64,000 bases of DNA. Origin: Halothiobacillus sp. GTDB lineage: Bacteria > Pseudomonadota > Gammaproteobacteria > Halothiobacillales > Halothiobacillaceae. This document shows positions 29,035-37,661 of the stretch, piece after piece; positions within the stretch are counted from its first letter, which is position 1, and each line of letters opens with the position of its first letter. Position numbers and translations under genes: made by a program. The notes beneath the pieces are model-generated. The model searched no databases. It was given only the letters and a program-made list of their open reading frames with translations, and was not told the DNA's origin. The stretch is from the NCBI GenBank assembly GCA_020061705.1, contig JAGUXT010000062.1:1-64000 (forward strand). Direction: 5' to 3'.

Positions 29035-29069
29035 CAGCCTGTCGGACTTGAGACGATCTGGCTGCTAGC
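29031..29069. repeat. CTAGCAGCC palindrome fused to the rsgA stop codon, copy 1
   Basis: CTAGCAGCC on the left and GGCTGCTAG on the right give a symmetrical hairpin end; the left CTAG contains the rsgA TAG stop. The loop contains TGTCGGACTTGAG, which recurs in reverse orientation at 41550-41585. Confidence 0.65.
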
Positions 29070-29091
29070 TGTCCAAATGATGCTATCCAAA

Positions 29092-29766
29092 TCAACGGTT
29101 GCGGATATAGCAGGCCTTACTGCGCCCTGGCGCGGGGTCGCCGAAGATGTCATTGCTGCAAGACGTGCCATTGAGACGGGTCAGGTGCGTCCAGCGCCCA
29201 TTTGTACCGTAACGAACTTCCTGCCAACCATCGAATTCACAGAAACCGTTTTCATTGGCACATCTACGCCATCCATTCTGGTTTGATTCATTGATTGCGT
29301 TGGATGAGGTGATAAAACAGGCCTTGACTCTACCGGGCGCAGGGTCGCCAAAGGTTTCATTGCCGCAAAAAATCCCGTTGCGGGCGCTGCGGGTTTCCCA
29401 TCGACCGCCAGCGCCATAATGCACCTCGGCGCGACCGTTGAAGCGGCAGAATTCGTCTTCGCTGGCACAGCGCTGCCAGTCGGAGGGGACGGAACCGACT
29501 GAACTGGAGGTATTTGCGCGCACGAAGCAGGACTTGACTGCGCCCGGCGCAGGGTCGCCAAAATTGGCGTTATTGCAACGGATACTGTTTCTGGCATCGC
29601 GGCTTGTCCAGCGTCGGTCTGCGCCGTAACGAACTTCGGCACGGACGTCGAAGCGGCAGAGTTCGTTTTCATTCGCGCACCACACCCACTCGTTGGCGGC
29701 GACGGGGGATAAATAGCTGATGAAAAGCGCCGAGCAGGCGGCTATAAGAATGACGAGCTTCTTCAT
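29092..29766 (-). CDS. Secreted protein with three Cys-rich tandem repeats
   Basis: A 224-residue exported protein: ATG 29766 with AGGA upstream opens a signal peptide (about 1-24, ending PVAA). The mature protein is three units at about 27-82, 97-152 and 166-221. Each has the consensus W-x-x-C-A-x-E, C-x-F-x-G, AEVxYGAxGRW, C-x-N, FGDPAPG and K-x-C-F, with cysteine spacing C-x6-C-x26-C-x15-C, so six disulfides in all are likely. Similar units occur beside catalytic domains in secreted bacterial glycosidases, as far as I recall; carbohydrate binding is therefore possible but unproven. No partner gene is adjacent. Confidence 0.75.
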   Translation of the reverse strand: MKKLVILIAACSALFISYLSPVAANEWVWCANENELCRFDVRAEVRYGADRRWTSRDARNSIRCNNANFGDPAPGAVKSCFVRANTSSSVGSVPSDWQRCASEDEFCRFNGRAEVHYGAGGRWETRSARNGIFCGNETFGDPAPGRVKACFITSSNAINESNQNGWRRCANENGFCEFDGWQEVRYGTNGRWTHLTRLNGTSCSNDIFGDPAPGRSKACYIRNR

Positions 29767-29938
29767 GACAGGAATCCTCACGGGGGCGTGGGGTTGGATA
29801 TGACCGAGTGATGCTCTCGTCGAGTTCAGCCGGCGGAATAATCCCTGTCAATCTAACGCGAAAAACCGCCTAATCCAATGCGTCGAACCATATAAGGCAG
29901 GACTCATCATGCAGATGTCGGCGGCGTACGTGGGAGAA

Positions 29939-30157
29939 CTACTTGGAGCGGAAGGAAATGCGACCCTTGGTAAGGTCATAGGGAGTGAGTTGGACGGTCA
30001 CTTTGTCGCCGGTAAGAATTTTGATGTAGTTCTTACGCATACGGCCTGAAATGTGACAGGTGACGACGTGGCCGTTTTCGAGTTCGACGCGGAACATGGT
30101 GTTGGGGAGGGTGTCGAGCACCGTGCCCTGCATCTCGATATAGTCTTCTTTCGACAT
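29939..30157 (-). CDS. infA: Translation initiation factor IF-1
   Basis: A 72-residue S1/OB-fold protein that binds the ribosomal A site during initiation. The sequence is typical throughout: [47 protein letters not shown] and RGRISFR-type ending (KGRISFRSK). It is a lone minus-strand gene, divergent from fabD, whereas in enterics it lies between cspD/clpA and aat. Confidence 0.97.
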   Translation of the reverse strand: MSKEDYIEMQGTVLDTLPNTMFRVELENGHVVTCHISGRMRKNYIKILTGDKVTVQLTPYDLTKGRISFRSK

Positions 30158-30276
30158 TAAGTTACTTGGGTCTTGACAGGAAAGCGCGGATTATCGTTGA
30201 AGCCCCCGTTTGGGGCAAGCTGATTAAGCGTTGTGCTAGCATATTGCCTTTGTTTTATGTGTAAAAAGGTAGGGTT

Positions 30277-31230
30277 ATGCACGTTCCATTTGCGGCAGTG
30301 TTTCCGGGGCAGGGTTCTCAATCGGTGGGCATGATGAATGCCTGGGGTGAGCATCAAGCCTTGGTTGAGCAGACGTTTGCGGAGGCCTCCAAGGCACTTG
30401 GTGGTATTGATCTGTGGGCGATTGCCTGCACCGGGCCGGAGGCTGAAATCAATCGCACGGAAATCACTCAGCCGATCATGCTGACTGCCGGGGTGGCGGC
30501 ATGGCGTGTGTGGCAGACGGCTGGCGGTGCAATGCCGCTTTGCATGGCGGGTCATAGTTTGGGTGAATACACAGCTTTGGTATGTGCCGGGGCGCTGGAT
30601 TTTGGCGATGCGGTGCGCGTAGTGGCCGAGCGCGGGCGCTTGATGCAGCAGGCCGTGCCTCTGGGCGAAGGGGCTATGGCGGCGGTGCTAGGTCTTGAGG
30701 ATGCCGTGGTGCTAGCGGTGTGCGCCGAGGCCACTCAGGGCGCTGAAGTGGTCGAGGCGGTGAATTTCAATAGCCCAGGCCAAGTGGTGATTGCTGGTAG
30801 TGCTGCAGCGGTGGCGCGTGCTGCGCCGTTGTTAATGGAGCAGGGTGCCAAGCGCGTATTGCCCTTGCCGGTGAGCGTGCCGTCGCATTCCTCGTTGATG
30901 CTGGACGCTGCCGCGCAGATGTCCAAGGTTTTGGAGGCAGTGGAGATTCGTCGTCCGCTGATTCCCGTGCTGCACAATGTGGATGCGGCAGAACATGCCG
31001 AGCCTGATGCGCTGCGTGCTGCACTGGTGAGTCAGTTGCATCGCCCGGTGTTGTGGGTTGATAGCGTGCGTGCCATGCCTTTGCGTGGCGTGTCTGCCCT
31101 GGTTGAATTTGGTCCGGGCAAGGTGCTTGCCGGGTTGACCAAGCGGATTGAGCGCGATCTTGCCGCCTATCCGTTGTTGGATGCTGTGACACTCGATGTG
31201 GCGTTGAAAGCTTTGATTGAGGAGGTTTAA
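30277..31230 (+). CDS. fabD: Malonyl-CoA:ACP transacylase
   Basis: Moves the malonyl group from CoA to acyl carrier protein. It has the opening FPGQGSQSVGM, nucleophile elbow GHSLGEYTAL (Ser about 92), the VSVPSHSSLM segment with the catalytic histidine, and FGPGKVLAGL near the end. Length 317. It opens the fatty-acid cluster, but plsX, rpmF and fabH, usually just upstream, are not here; the divergent neighbour is infA. fabG follows after three bases. Confidence 0.97.
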   Translation: MHVPFAAVFPGQGSQSVGMMNAWGEHQALVEQTFAEASKALGGIDLWAIACTGPEAEINRTEITQPIMLTAGVAAWRVWQTAGGAMPLCMAGHSLGEYTALVCAGALDFGDAVRVVAERGRLMQQAVPLGEGAMAAVLGLEDAVVLAVCAEATQGAEVVEAVNFNSPGQVVIAGSAAAVARAAPLLMEQGAKRVLPLPVSVPSHSSLMLDAAAQMSKVLEAVEIRRPLIPVLHNVDAAEHAEPDALRAALVSQLHRPVLWVDSVRAMPLRGVSALVEFGPGKVLAGLTKRIERDLAAYPLLDAVTLDVALKALIEEV

Positions 31231-31233
31231 GAG

Positions 31234-31983
31234 ATGACGATGGAATTGGCAAATGATGTGGTGTTGGTCACGGGCGCGTCGCGTGGCATCGGTGAGGCGA
31301 TTTTGCATGAGCTGGCAGCTCGCGGGGCGCGTGTAGTCGGCACGGCGACTTCGGATGCAGGTGCAGCGGCCATTGCGGCCAAATTGGCCGAAAAGGGGTT
31401 TCAAGGCACGGGCATGAAGCTCAATGTGACCGATCAGAGCAGCGTGGACGAGGTTTTGCAGGCGGTTGAAAGCCAATTTGGCACGATCAGCATTCTGGTG
31501 AATAACGCAGGCATTACTCGTGACACACTACTCATGCGTATGAAGGATGAGGATTGGGATGCGATTATCCAGACCAATCTGACCTCGGTGTTTCGACTGT
31601 CCAAGGCCGTGCTGCGCGGCATGATGAAGGCGCGTCGTGGTCGCATTATCAGTGTGGCCTCGGTGGTTGGGGTGATGGGTAACGCAGGTCAGACCAACTA
31701 TGCAGCGGCGAAGGCGGGCATTATCGGCTTTTCAAAGTCGCTGGCGCGTGAGGTTGGTAGCCGTGGTGTCACCGTGAATGTGGTGGCACCGGGCTTTATT
31801 GACACCGATATGACCCGCGAGCTGAGTGAAGAGCACAAGCAGGCGATGTTGAGCCAAATCCCACTGGCGCGTCTGGGGCAAGTGGGTGAAATCGCCCATG
31901 CAGTGGGCTTTCTGGCCTCACCGAGCGCCGGTTACATCACGGGAGAAACCCTGCATGTGAACGGCGGAATGTATATGGCATAA
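31234..31983 (+). CDS. fabG: 3-oxoacyl-ACP reductase
   Basis: NADPH-dependent reduction of beta-ketoacyl-ACP. A classical short-chain dehydrogenase: [12 protein letters not shown] (cofactor loop), NNAG, the Ser of ISVASVVG and the catalytic YAAAK. Length 249. ATG 31234 has GGAGG 8 bases upstream, at the end of fabD; a second ATG at 31240 is too far from it. Confidence 0.96.
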   Translation: MTMELANDVVLVTGASRGIGEAILHELAARGARVVGTATSDAGAAAIAAKLAEKGFQGTGMKLNVTDQSSVDEVLQAVESQFGTISILVNNAGITRDTLLMRMKDEDWDAIIQTNLTSVFRLSKAVLRGMMKARRGRIISVASVVGVMGNAGQTNYAAAKAGIIGFSKSLAREVGSRGVTVNVVAPGFIDTDMTRELSEEHKQAMLSQIPLARLGQVGEIAHAVGFLASPSAGYITGETLHVNGGMYMA

Positions 31984-32014
31984 GCCTTTTTTCACATAAA
32001 AGACATAAAGAAGC

Positions 32015-32043
32015 TGGATTGGTTCGATGCTTTTCAATACAAT
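32015..32043 (+). promoter_or_regulatory. Possible acpP promoter
   Basis: TACAAT at 32038-32043 is a good -10; TGGATT at 32015-32020 is a weak -35 at the ideal 17-base spacing. acpP commonly has its own promoter because it is needed at high level. Confidence 0.4.
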
Positions 32044-32090
32044 CGCCACCGAACTTTGACTCCACCCCCTATCTCAAACGAGGTTATCTA

Positions 32091-32327
32091 ATGAGTAGCA
32101 TTGAAGAACGCGTCAAGAAAATTGTTGTAGAACAGCTTGGCGTTAAAGAAGAAGACGTCACTGTTGATGCTTCTTTCGTGGACGATCTGGGCGCTGATTC
32201 GCTCGACACCGTTGAATTGGTTATGGCGCTTGAAGAAGAGTTTGAATGCGAAATTCCTGACGAAGATGCTGAAAAAATTACCACGGTTCAACAAGCCGTT
32301 GAATTTATCAAGAATCACCAAGCCTAA
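32091..32327 (+). CDS. acpP: Acyl carrier protein
   Basis: A 78-residue acidic carrier; the serine in [18 protein letters not shown] (about residue 37) receives 4'-phosphopantetheine. ATG 32091 has GAGG upstream; the longer frame from 32019 adds a non-homologous segment. Between fabG and fabF as usual, followed by a strong terminator. Confidence 0.98.
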   Translation: MSSIEERVKKIVVEQLGVKEEDVTVDASFVDDLGADSLDTVELVMALEEEFECEIPDEDAEKITTVQQAVEFIKNHQA

Positions 32328-32380
32328 TTCAGGCCTGTGCTTGAATTAGGTCGACTTATAAAAGTCTTCTACATTGGTTC

Positions 32381-32417
32381 AAAAACCCTGACATTATCGT
32401 AATGCTAGGGTTTTTTT
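32381..32417 (+). terminator. Rho-independent terminator after acpP
   Basis: AAAAACCCT and AGGGTTTTT form a 9-bp outer stem with further pairing inside (CATTA / TAATG), followed by a T-run to 32417. It separates highly expressed acpP from fabF. Confidence 0.88.
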
Positions 32418-32424
32418 ATGTTTT

Positions 32425-32526
32425 AGGACTTCCGCAAAACCGCCCCGGCGGCGTTCAATCGTCTCGCCGTACTAGGTGTACTGTCTTCGGCACTTGGTCT
32501 TGCTGGAACGCTTTTGCGGAAGTCCT
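32425..32526. repeat. MITE-like element with terminal inverted repeats, copy 1
   Basis: A 102-base element with perfect 15-bp terminal inverted repeats, AGGACTTCCGCAAAA and TTTTGCGGAAGTCCT. Inside it has CGCCGTACTAGGTGTACTG and TCTTCGGCACTTGG, shared with copies at 47962-48064 and 52523-52608. No reading frame. It lies between the acpP terminator and fabF. Confidence 0.82.
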
Positions 32527-32552
32527 ATGTTTGTGTGCTTGAGGTCATTTCA

Positions 32553-33791
32553 GTGAGTAAACGTCGTGTCGTCGTGACGGGGCTTGGAATCATTTCGCCA
32601 GTAGGCAATTCGGTTGCACAGGCGTGGGAAAACATTCTTGCAGGTCAAAGTGGTGTCGGTTTGGTGACGCATTTTGATGCCGCTACCCTTCCGGTACAGA
32701 TTGCCGCAGAGGTAAAAAACTTTCATGCCGAGGACTGGTTGCCAGCCAAAGATGTAAAAAAAATGGATGTTTTCATTCATTACGGCATGGCAGCGGCGAT
32801 TCAGGCGATTGAAGATGCAGGTTTGACTGATAACGAGGCAGATGCCGAGCAGATCGGTGTGGCGATTGGTTCAGGCATTGGTGGCTTGCCGGGTATTGAG
32901 CGCACGCGTGATACGTTTCTTGATGGCGGTGCGCGCAAGATTTCACCTTTTTTTGTACCCGGCTGCATTGTGAACATGGTGGCGGGCAATTTGGCCATTC
33001 GTTACAGCTTCAAGGGGCCGAATATCGCGATTGTCACCGCGTGTACCTCGGCGACGCACAACATCGGCGAAGCGGCGCGCATGATCGCTTACGGCGATGC
33101 GAATGTGATGGTGGCGGGAGGTGCCGAAATGGCGACTTCGGAGCTGGGTGTGGGTGGCTTTTCCGCTGCGCGCGCCTTATCCACGCGTAACGATGCTCCC
33201 ACCAAGGCGAGCCGACCCTGGGATGCGGATCGTGATGGCTTTGTGCTTGGCGAGGGTGCGGGCATGGTGGTGTTGGAGGAATACGAGCGTGCCAAGGCCC
33301 GTGGGGCGACGATTTATGCCGAGCTGATCGGCTTTGGCATGAGCGCGGACGCTTATCACATGACCCTGCCTGCACCGGGGGGCGATGGCGCCAAGCGTTG
33401 TATGCAGGCGGCCTTGCGCGATGCCAGACTCAACCCGGACGAAGTGCAATACATCAATGCGCATGGCACATCGACACCCGCCGGGGATCGGGCTGAAACC
33501 GATGCGGTCAAATTGGCCTTTGGTGAGCATGCGTACCAGCTTGCCATGAGCTCGACCAAGTCGATGACCGGGCATTTGCTCGGTGCGGCGGGCGGCGTGG
33601 AAGCGGTGTTCAGCGTGTTGGCTTTGCGTGATCAGGTTGCGCCACCGACCATCAATCTCGATACGCCGGGCGAAGGCTGTGATTTGGATTATGTGCCGCA
33701 TACGGCACGCGAAATGCGTTTGGAGTGCGTGCTGTCCAATTCGTTTGGCTTTGGTGGTACCAACGGCACCTTAGCCTTCCGGCGAGTCTGA
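32553..33791 (+). CDS. fabF: 3-oxoacyl-ACP synthase II
   Basis: Condenses malonyl-ACP with acyl-ACP in chain elongation and in the palmitoleate-to-vaccenate step. The catalytic triad is seen as Cys in [14 protein letters not shown], His in [11 protein letters not shown] and His in [13 protein letters not shown]; it ends with [17 protein letters not shown] at 32553 with GAGG at 32541-32544 gives the typical [11 protein letters not shown] start and 412 residues. An upstream in-frame ATG begins inside the MITE-like repeat and is unlikely. Confidence 0.96.
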   Translation: MSKRRVVVTGLGIISPVGNSVAQAWENILAGQSGVGLVTHFDAATLPVQIAAEVKNFHAEDWLPAKDVKKMDVFIHYGMAAAIQAIEDAGLTDNEADAEQIGVAIGSGIGGLPGIERTRDTFLDGGARKISPFFVPGCIVNMVAGNLAIRYSFKGPNIAIVTACTSATHNIGEAARMIAYGDANVMVAGGAEMATSELGVGGFSAARALSTRNDAPTKASRPWDADRDGFVLGEGAGMVVLEEYERAKARGATIYAELIGFGMSADAYHMTLPAPGGDGAKRCMQAALRDARLNPDEVQYINAHGTSTPAGDRAETDAVKLAFGEHAYQLAMSSTKSMTGHLLGAAGGVEAVFSVLALRDQVAPPTINLDTPGEGCDLDYVPHTAREMRLECVLSNSFGFGGTNGTLAFRRV

Positions 33792-33798
33792 TGTGACC

Positions 33799-35169
33799 AT
33801 GCGGGTGATGCAGCGTCTTGAGCACGCCGTGGATTTGCTGAGTTTGCAGCGCGCGCACCCCGAGCGTTATCCGCATTTTCTGGCCTCGTCAGCACACGGT
33901 ACGGATCAGGGGCGGTATGACATCCTGTTGGCATTTCCTGGCGCACGCTTGCGTTTTGATGGTCAGAGTTGCCAGCGCGATGGCGCACCACTTTCCGGTA
34001 GTTTTTTGCAGGAACTGGATGCGTGGTGGCAGGCTGAACGCAGTCCTGAGCTGAGTGCGGCCGAGACGGCGGGCTTGCCTTTTCATGGCGGCTGGTTTTT
34101 TTATCTGGGCTATGAGTTGGCGCATGCGCTTGAGCCGACCGTCCCTGCTCGGGGTGGACATCAGGCACGCGCACTGCCTGTGGCTTATGCCGAACGCTGT
34201 CCGGCGGCGTTGATTTATGATCATCTCGAGCAGGCGACGTGGTGGGTCGAAGAAGGCAACGTGCCGACGTTGTGGGTACAGTGTTCCGAGGATATCCAGC
34301 GGCTTCAGCCCGTGCCGCTGGAGGTGGGGTTGCCTTCGTTTGAACTCAACGAAGACGACGCTGATGCTTTTCTGCGTGGCGTAGAACGTATCCGCGAGTA
34401 CATTTTTGCCGGGGATATTTTTCAGGCCAATCTGTCGCGCGCATGGCGCGGACGTTTTGCCAAAGCACCCGAGCCCGCTGCTTTATTCACGCAGTTGGCG
34501 CACAACAATCCGGGTCCGTTTGCCGCCTTGTCACATATTGAAGGACAGGCGATTGTGTCCAGCTCGCCTGAGCGTCTGGTATCTTCGCGGCATGGTGTGA
34601 TCGAGACCCGCCCGATTGCCGGTACGCGGCGGCGCGGTATTGATGTGGATGAGGACGCGGCGCTCAAGGCTGAGTTGATAATTCATCCCAAGGAGCGCGC
34701 CGAGCACATCATGCTGCTTGATCTGGAACGCAATGACCTGGGCCGGGTGGCCAAGCCGGGCACGGTCAAGGTGGATGAGTGCATGGTGATTGAGAGCTAT
34801 CGCCATGTGCATCATATTGTCTCGAATGTGCGCGCCGAATTGCGCGCCGAGGTAACTCCGGGGCAGGAGCTGGCCGCGTTGTTTCCCGGCGGCACGATTA
34901 CCGGCTGCCCCAAGGTGCGTTGTATGCAGATTCTGGCTGAATTGGAGGATGTACCCCGTGAGGCCTACACCGGTTCGCTGGGATACCTGAATCGTGATGG
35001 CTCGATGGATAGCAATATTCTGATTCGCACGCTGCAACTGGATGGCGCCGAGTTCACCTTGCGCGCTGGGGCGGGCATTGTGGCCGATTCGGTGCCGATG
35101 GAAGAGCTTTTGGAAACCCGAGCCAAGGCGCGAGGCTTGTTGCGTGCGCTGGGTTTGAGTTCAAGTTGA
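33799..35169 (+). CDS. pabB: Aminodeoxychorismate synthase component I
   Basis: With a PabA glutaminase it aminates chorismate to 4-amino-4-deoxychorismate for folate. The chorismate-binding domain is in the C-terminal two thirds: GDIFQANLSR, SSSPERLVSS, the TRPIAGTRRRG loop, KERAEHIMLLDLERNDLGRV and FPGGTITGCPKVRCM. Length 456. GTG 33793 and ATG 33799 are both possible starts. The gene overlaps pabC by one base (TGATG), so PabB and PabC are coupled. pabB is inserted into what is usually fabF-pabC-mltG; no pabA is in the window. Confidence 0.92.
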   Translation: MRVMQRLEHAVDLLSLQRAHPERYPHFLASSAHGTDQGRYDILLAFPGARLRFDGQSCQRDGAPLSGSFLQELDAWWQAERSPELSAAETAGLPFHGGWFFYLGYELAHALEPTVPARGGHQARALPVAYAERCPAALIYDHLEQATWWVEEGNVPTLWVQCSEDIQRLQPVPLEVGLPSFELNEDDADAFLRGVERIREYIFAGDIFQANLSRAWRGRFAKAPEPAALFTQLAHNNPGPFAALSHIEGQAIVSSSPERLVSSRHGVIETRPIAGTRRRGIDVDEDAALKAELIIHPKERAEHIMLLDLERNDLGRVAKPGTVKVDECMVIESYRHVHHIVSNVRAELRAEVTPGQELAALFPGGTITGCPKVRCMQILAELEDVPREAYTGSLGYLNRDGSMDSNILIRTLQLDGAEFTLRAGAGIVADSVPMEELLETRAKARGLLRALGLSSS

Positions 35170-35972
35170 TGCTGTTCGCCGAGCAATTGGCCTTGACCGA
35201 TCGCGGTCTGCATTACGGCGATGGGCTGTTTGAAACCATGGCTGTTGTCGACGGGCGCGTGCGTTTGTTGCCGCGCCATTTGCATCGGCTGGCGCATGGA
35301 TCGGCACGTTTGGCGATTGCCTTGCCTGACTTATCTGCGCTTGAGACGGCTTTGCAGGAAGTGGCGCAATCAATGGGCGAGGGCGTGCTCAAGCTGATAA
35401 TTACCCGTGGAAGCGGAGGACGGGGCTATGCGCCGCCCCAGGATGCCGAGCCGACGCTGATTTTACTGCGTTACCCACAAAACCTCCCGACATTGGATGA
35501 CGCGCAGGCGGGTATCGTGCTGCGCCTATGCACCCTGCGTCTTGCACGTCAGCCGGTGTTGGCCGGAATCAAGCATCTGAATCGTCTGGAATATGTGTTG
35601 GCGCGTGCTGAATGGCATGAGCCTGAAATTGCTGAGGGATTGCTGCTGGATACTCAGGGCGAGCTGATTGAGGCGGTGGCGAGCAATGTATTCATCGTCA
35701 AGAGTGGGTGCATATTCACACCATGTCTCGATCAGTGCGGCGTGGCCGGGGTGATGCGTGCCGAGGTTCTGGCCTGTGCCGAGCGCCTTGGCGTGGCTGT
35801 GGGGGAAGCGCGCTTGTGCCTGGATGATGTGCTCAGCGCCGATGAAGTGTTTTTGACCAATAGCCTGCACACTATCCGCCCGGTACGCGTGTTGCACGAA
35901 CATCGTGAATGGGCGGTTGGTGCACTGACCTTGCGTTTGCAGCATGCCCTGTGGGGTGCCCTATGCGTTTAA
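35169..35972 (+). CDS. pabC: Aminodeoxychorismate lyase
   Basis: Fold-type IV PLP enzyme that releases pyruvate from aminodeoxychorismate to give p-aminobenzoate. It has DRGLHYGDGLFETMAV near the N-terminus, the PLP lysine in GIKHLNRLEYVLAR (near residue 138), and LLLDTQGELIEAVASNVF and DEVFLTNSLHTIRPV. Length 267. It overlaps pabB by one base and mltG by 10 bases. A branched-chain aminotransferase-like role is less likely given the neighbours. Confidence 0.93.
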   Translation: MLFAEQLALTDRGLHYGDGLFETMAVVDGRVRLLPRHLHRLAHGSARLAIALPDLSALETALQEVAQSMGEGVLKLIITRGSGGRGYAPPQDAEPTLILLRYPQNLPTLDDAQAGIVLRLCTLRLARQPVLAGIKHLNRLEYVLARAEWHEPEIAEGLLLDTQGELIEAVASNVFIVKSGCIFTPCLDQCGVAGVMRAEVLACAERLGVAVGEARLCLDDVLSADEVFLTNSLHTIRPVRVLHEHREWAVGALTLRLQHALWGALCV

Positions 35973-37015
35973 GTTGGTTTGGCAAGGTGTTTTGGGCGAG
36001 ATTGTCCTTGGCTACGCTGATTTTGGCTGTGCTGCTGGGGCTTGCTGTGTGGGGGGTGCGCGAGGATGTACAGCGTTATGCCGCAACAGCCCTGCCTCTT
36101 TCCGAGCCGCTATGCATCACCATGGAACGCGGCACACGCCTGGGCGATGTGCTGGATGATTTGGCCGTGCCATTGGCCTTGTCAGATTCCAGGTTTGATT
36201 TGGATCGCCTGCGTTGGCGCGTGTTAGCGCGCATGGATGCCAATGCCGGACGTCTGCGCGCGGGTGAATACCGGCTTGAGCCAGGTCTGACACCCACCGG
36301 GTTGCTACACATGCTGGCCAGCGGGCAGGGCATTCAGCACAAAGTTACCCTGGTGGAAGGTATGACACTGGAACAGGTGCGCGATGAACTGGCGCAACAT
36401 CCTGCCTTGGCACAGGAAGGATTTGCATTGCGTGCGCAAGACTTGATGGAGGCCTTGGGTGACAAGAGCGCAATAGCCGAAGGCTTTTTCATGCCAGAAA
36501 CGTATGTGTTTTCGCGCGGCGACACGGATCTGAATGTACTCAAGCGTGCGCATGAGGCTATGCAGCAAACTTTGGCGCAGCTTTGGGCCGAGCGTGATCC
36601 GGAACTGCCTTTGCAAAACCCGCAACAGGCGCTGATTTTGGCCTCGATTGTGGAAAAGGAAACCGGCATTGCAGCCGAACGCGGCAAAATTGCCGGTGTA
36701 TTTATCAATCGCTTGCGTAAGGGGATGAAGCTGCAAACCGACCCGACGGTGATTTATGGCCTGGGTCACGCCTTTGATGGCAATCTGCGCCGTCGTGATC
36801 TGGAGCGCGATACGCCATGGAATACCTACACGCGCATTGGGCTGCCGCCGACACCGATTGCGTTGCCATCCAAGGCGGCTTTGCAGGCCGTATTGCATCC
36901 GGAAAAAACCACAGCACTGTATTTTGTGGCCGACGGGCGCGGCGGGCATGTGTTTTCCGATACCCTGGACGCGCATAATCGCGCCGTGCGGCGTTATATT
37001 TCAGGACAACATTAA
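35963..37015 (+). CDS. mltG: Endolytic murein transglycosylase MltG
   Basis: Membrane-anchored lytic transglycosylase thought to set glycan strand length. It has one N-terminal helix (about 10-30), a LysM-like segment, and the YceG catalytic domain with LASIVEKETGIAAERGKIAGVFINRL split over its active-site glutamate, KLQTDPTVIYGLG and NTYTRIGLPPTPIALPSKAAL. ATG 35963 has GGGG 7 bases upstream; the longer frame reaches back into pabC. Length 350. Confidence 0.95.
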   Translation: MRLSWFGKVFWARLSLATLILAVLLGLAVWGVREDVQRYAATALPLSEPLCITMERGTRLGDVLDDLAVPLALSDSRFDLDRLRWRVLARMDANAGRLRAGEYRLEPGLTPTGLLHMLASGQGIQHKVTLVEGMTLEQVRDELAQHPALAQEGFALRAQDLMEALGDKSAIAEGFFMPETYVFSRGDTDLNVLKRAHEAMQQTLAQLWAERDPELPLQNPQQALILASIVEKETGIAAERGKIAGVFINRLRKGMKLQTDPTVIYGLGHAFDGNLRRRDLERDTPWNTYTRIGLPPTPIALPSKAALQAVLHPEKTTALYFVADGRGGHVFSDTLDAHNRAVRRYISGQH

Positions 37016-37017
37016 CT

Positions 37018-37659
37018 ATGCAGCGTGGACGTTTTATTGTTTTGGAAGGTGGCGAAGGTGCGGGCAAGTCCAGCAATCTGCAATGTTTACAGCAGATGCT
37101 GGAAGCGCGTGGCCTGAATGTGCTGCGTACCCGCGAGCCGGGTGGCACGCCGCTGGGTGAGGCTTTGCGCTTTATTCTGCTTGATCCGGTGTACGAGGGC
37201 ATGGAGCTAAAAGCCGAGTTGCTACTGATGTTTGCCATGCGCGCGCAGCATGTGACACAAGTCATACGTCCTGCCCTGGAGGCGGGTACCTGGGTGATTT
37301 CTGATCGTTTTACCAGCTCGTCCTATGCCTATCAGGGGGGCGGGCGTGGTTTGGACAACGACGCCATCGCCTGGCTGGAGCGTTTTGTACAAGATGATTT
37401 GCGCCCGGATATGACTTTGCTTCTGGATACCCCGGTGGATGTTGGTCTGGCGCGGATGCGCAGCCGTGGCGAGCCGGAAGACCGCATCGAACACGAAGGC
37501 CGCCCATTTTTCGAGCGTGTGCGCGCCAGCTTTCTGGCGCAGGTGGCGGCCGCGCCGGAGCGCTTTATCGTACTGGATGCTGCCCAACCGCTGGAGGTGG
37601 TGCAAGCCGCCATGCACGCTGAAGTCGAGCGCTTTTTTGCACCGTTGTGGCTGACTTGA
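37018..37659 (+). CDS. tmk: Thymidylate kinase
   Basis: Phosphorylates dTMP to dTDP. P-loop EGGEGAGKSSN at residues about 10-20, the dTMP-binding TREPGGTPLGE, the DRFTSSSYAYQGGGRG segment and the lid region RGEPEDRIEHE. Length 213. It starts two bases after the mltG stop; mltG-tmk-holB is a widely conserved order. Confidence 0.97.
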   Translation: MQRGRFIVLEGGEGAGKSSNLQCLQQMLEARGLNVLRTREPGGTPLGEALRFILLDPVYEGMELKAELLLMFAMRAQHVTQVIRPALEAGTWVISDRFTSSSYAYQGGGRGLDNDAIAWLERFVQDDLRPDMTLLLDTPVDVGLARMRSRGEPEDRIEHEGRPFFERVRASFLAQVAAAPERFIVLDAAQPLEVVQAAMHAEVERFFAPLWLT

Positions 37660-37661
37660 CG

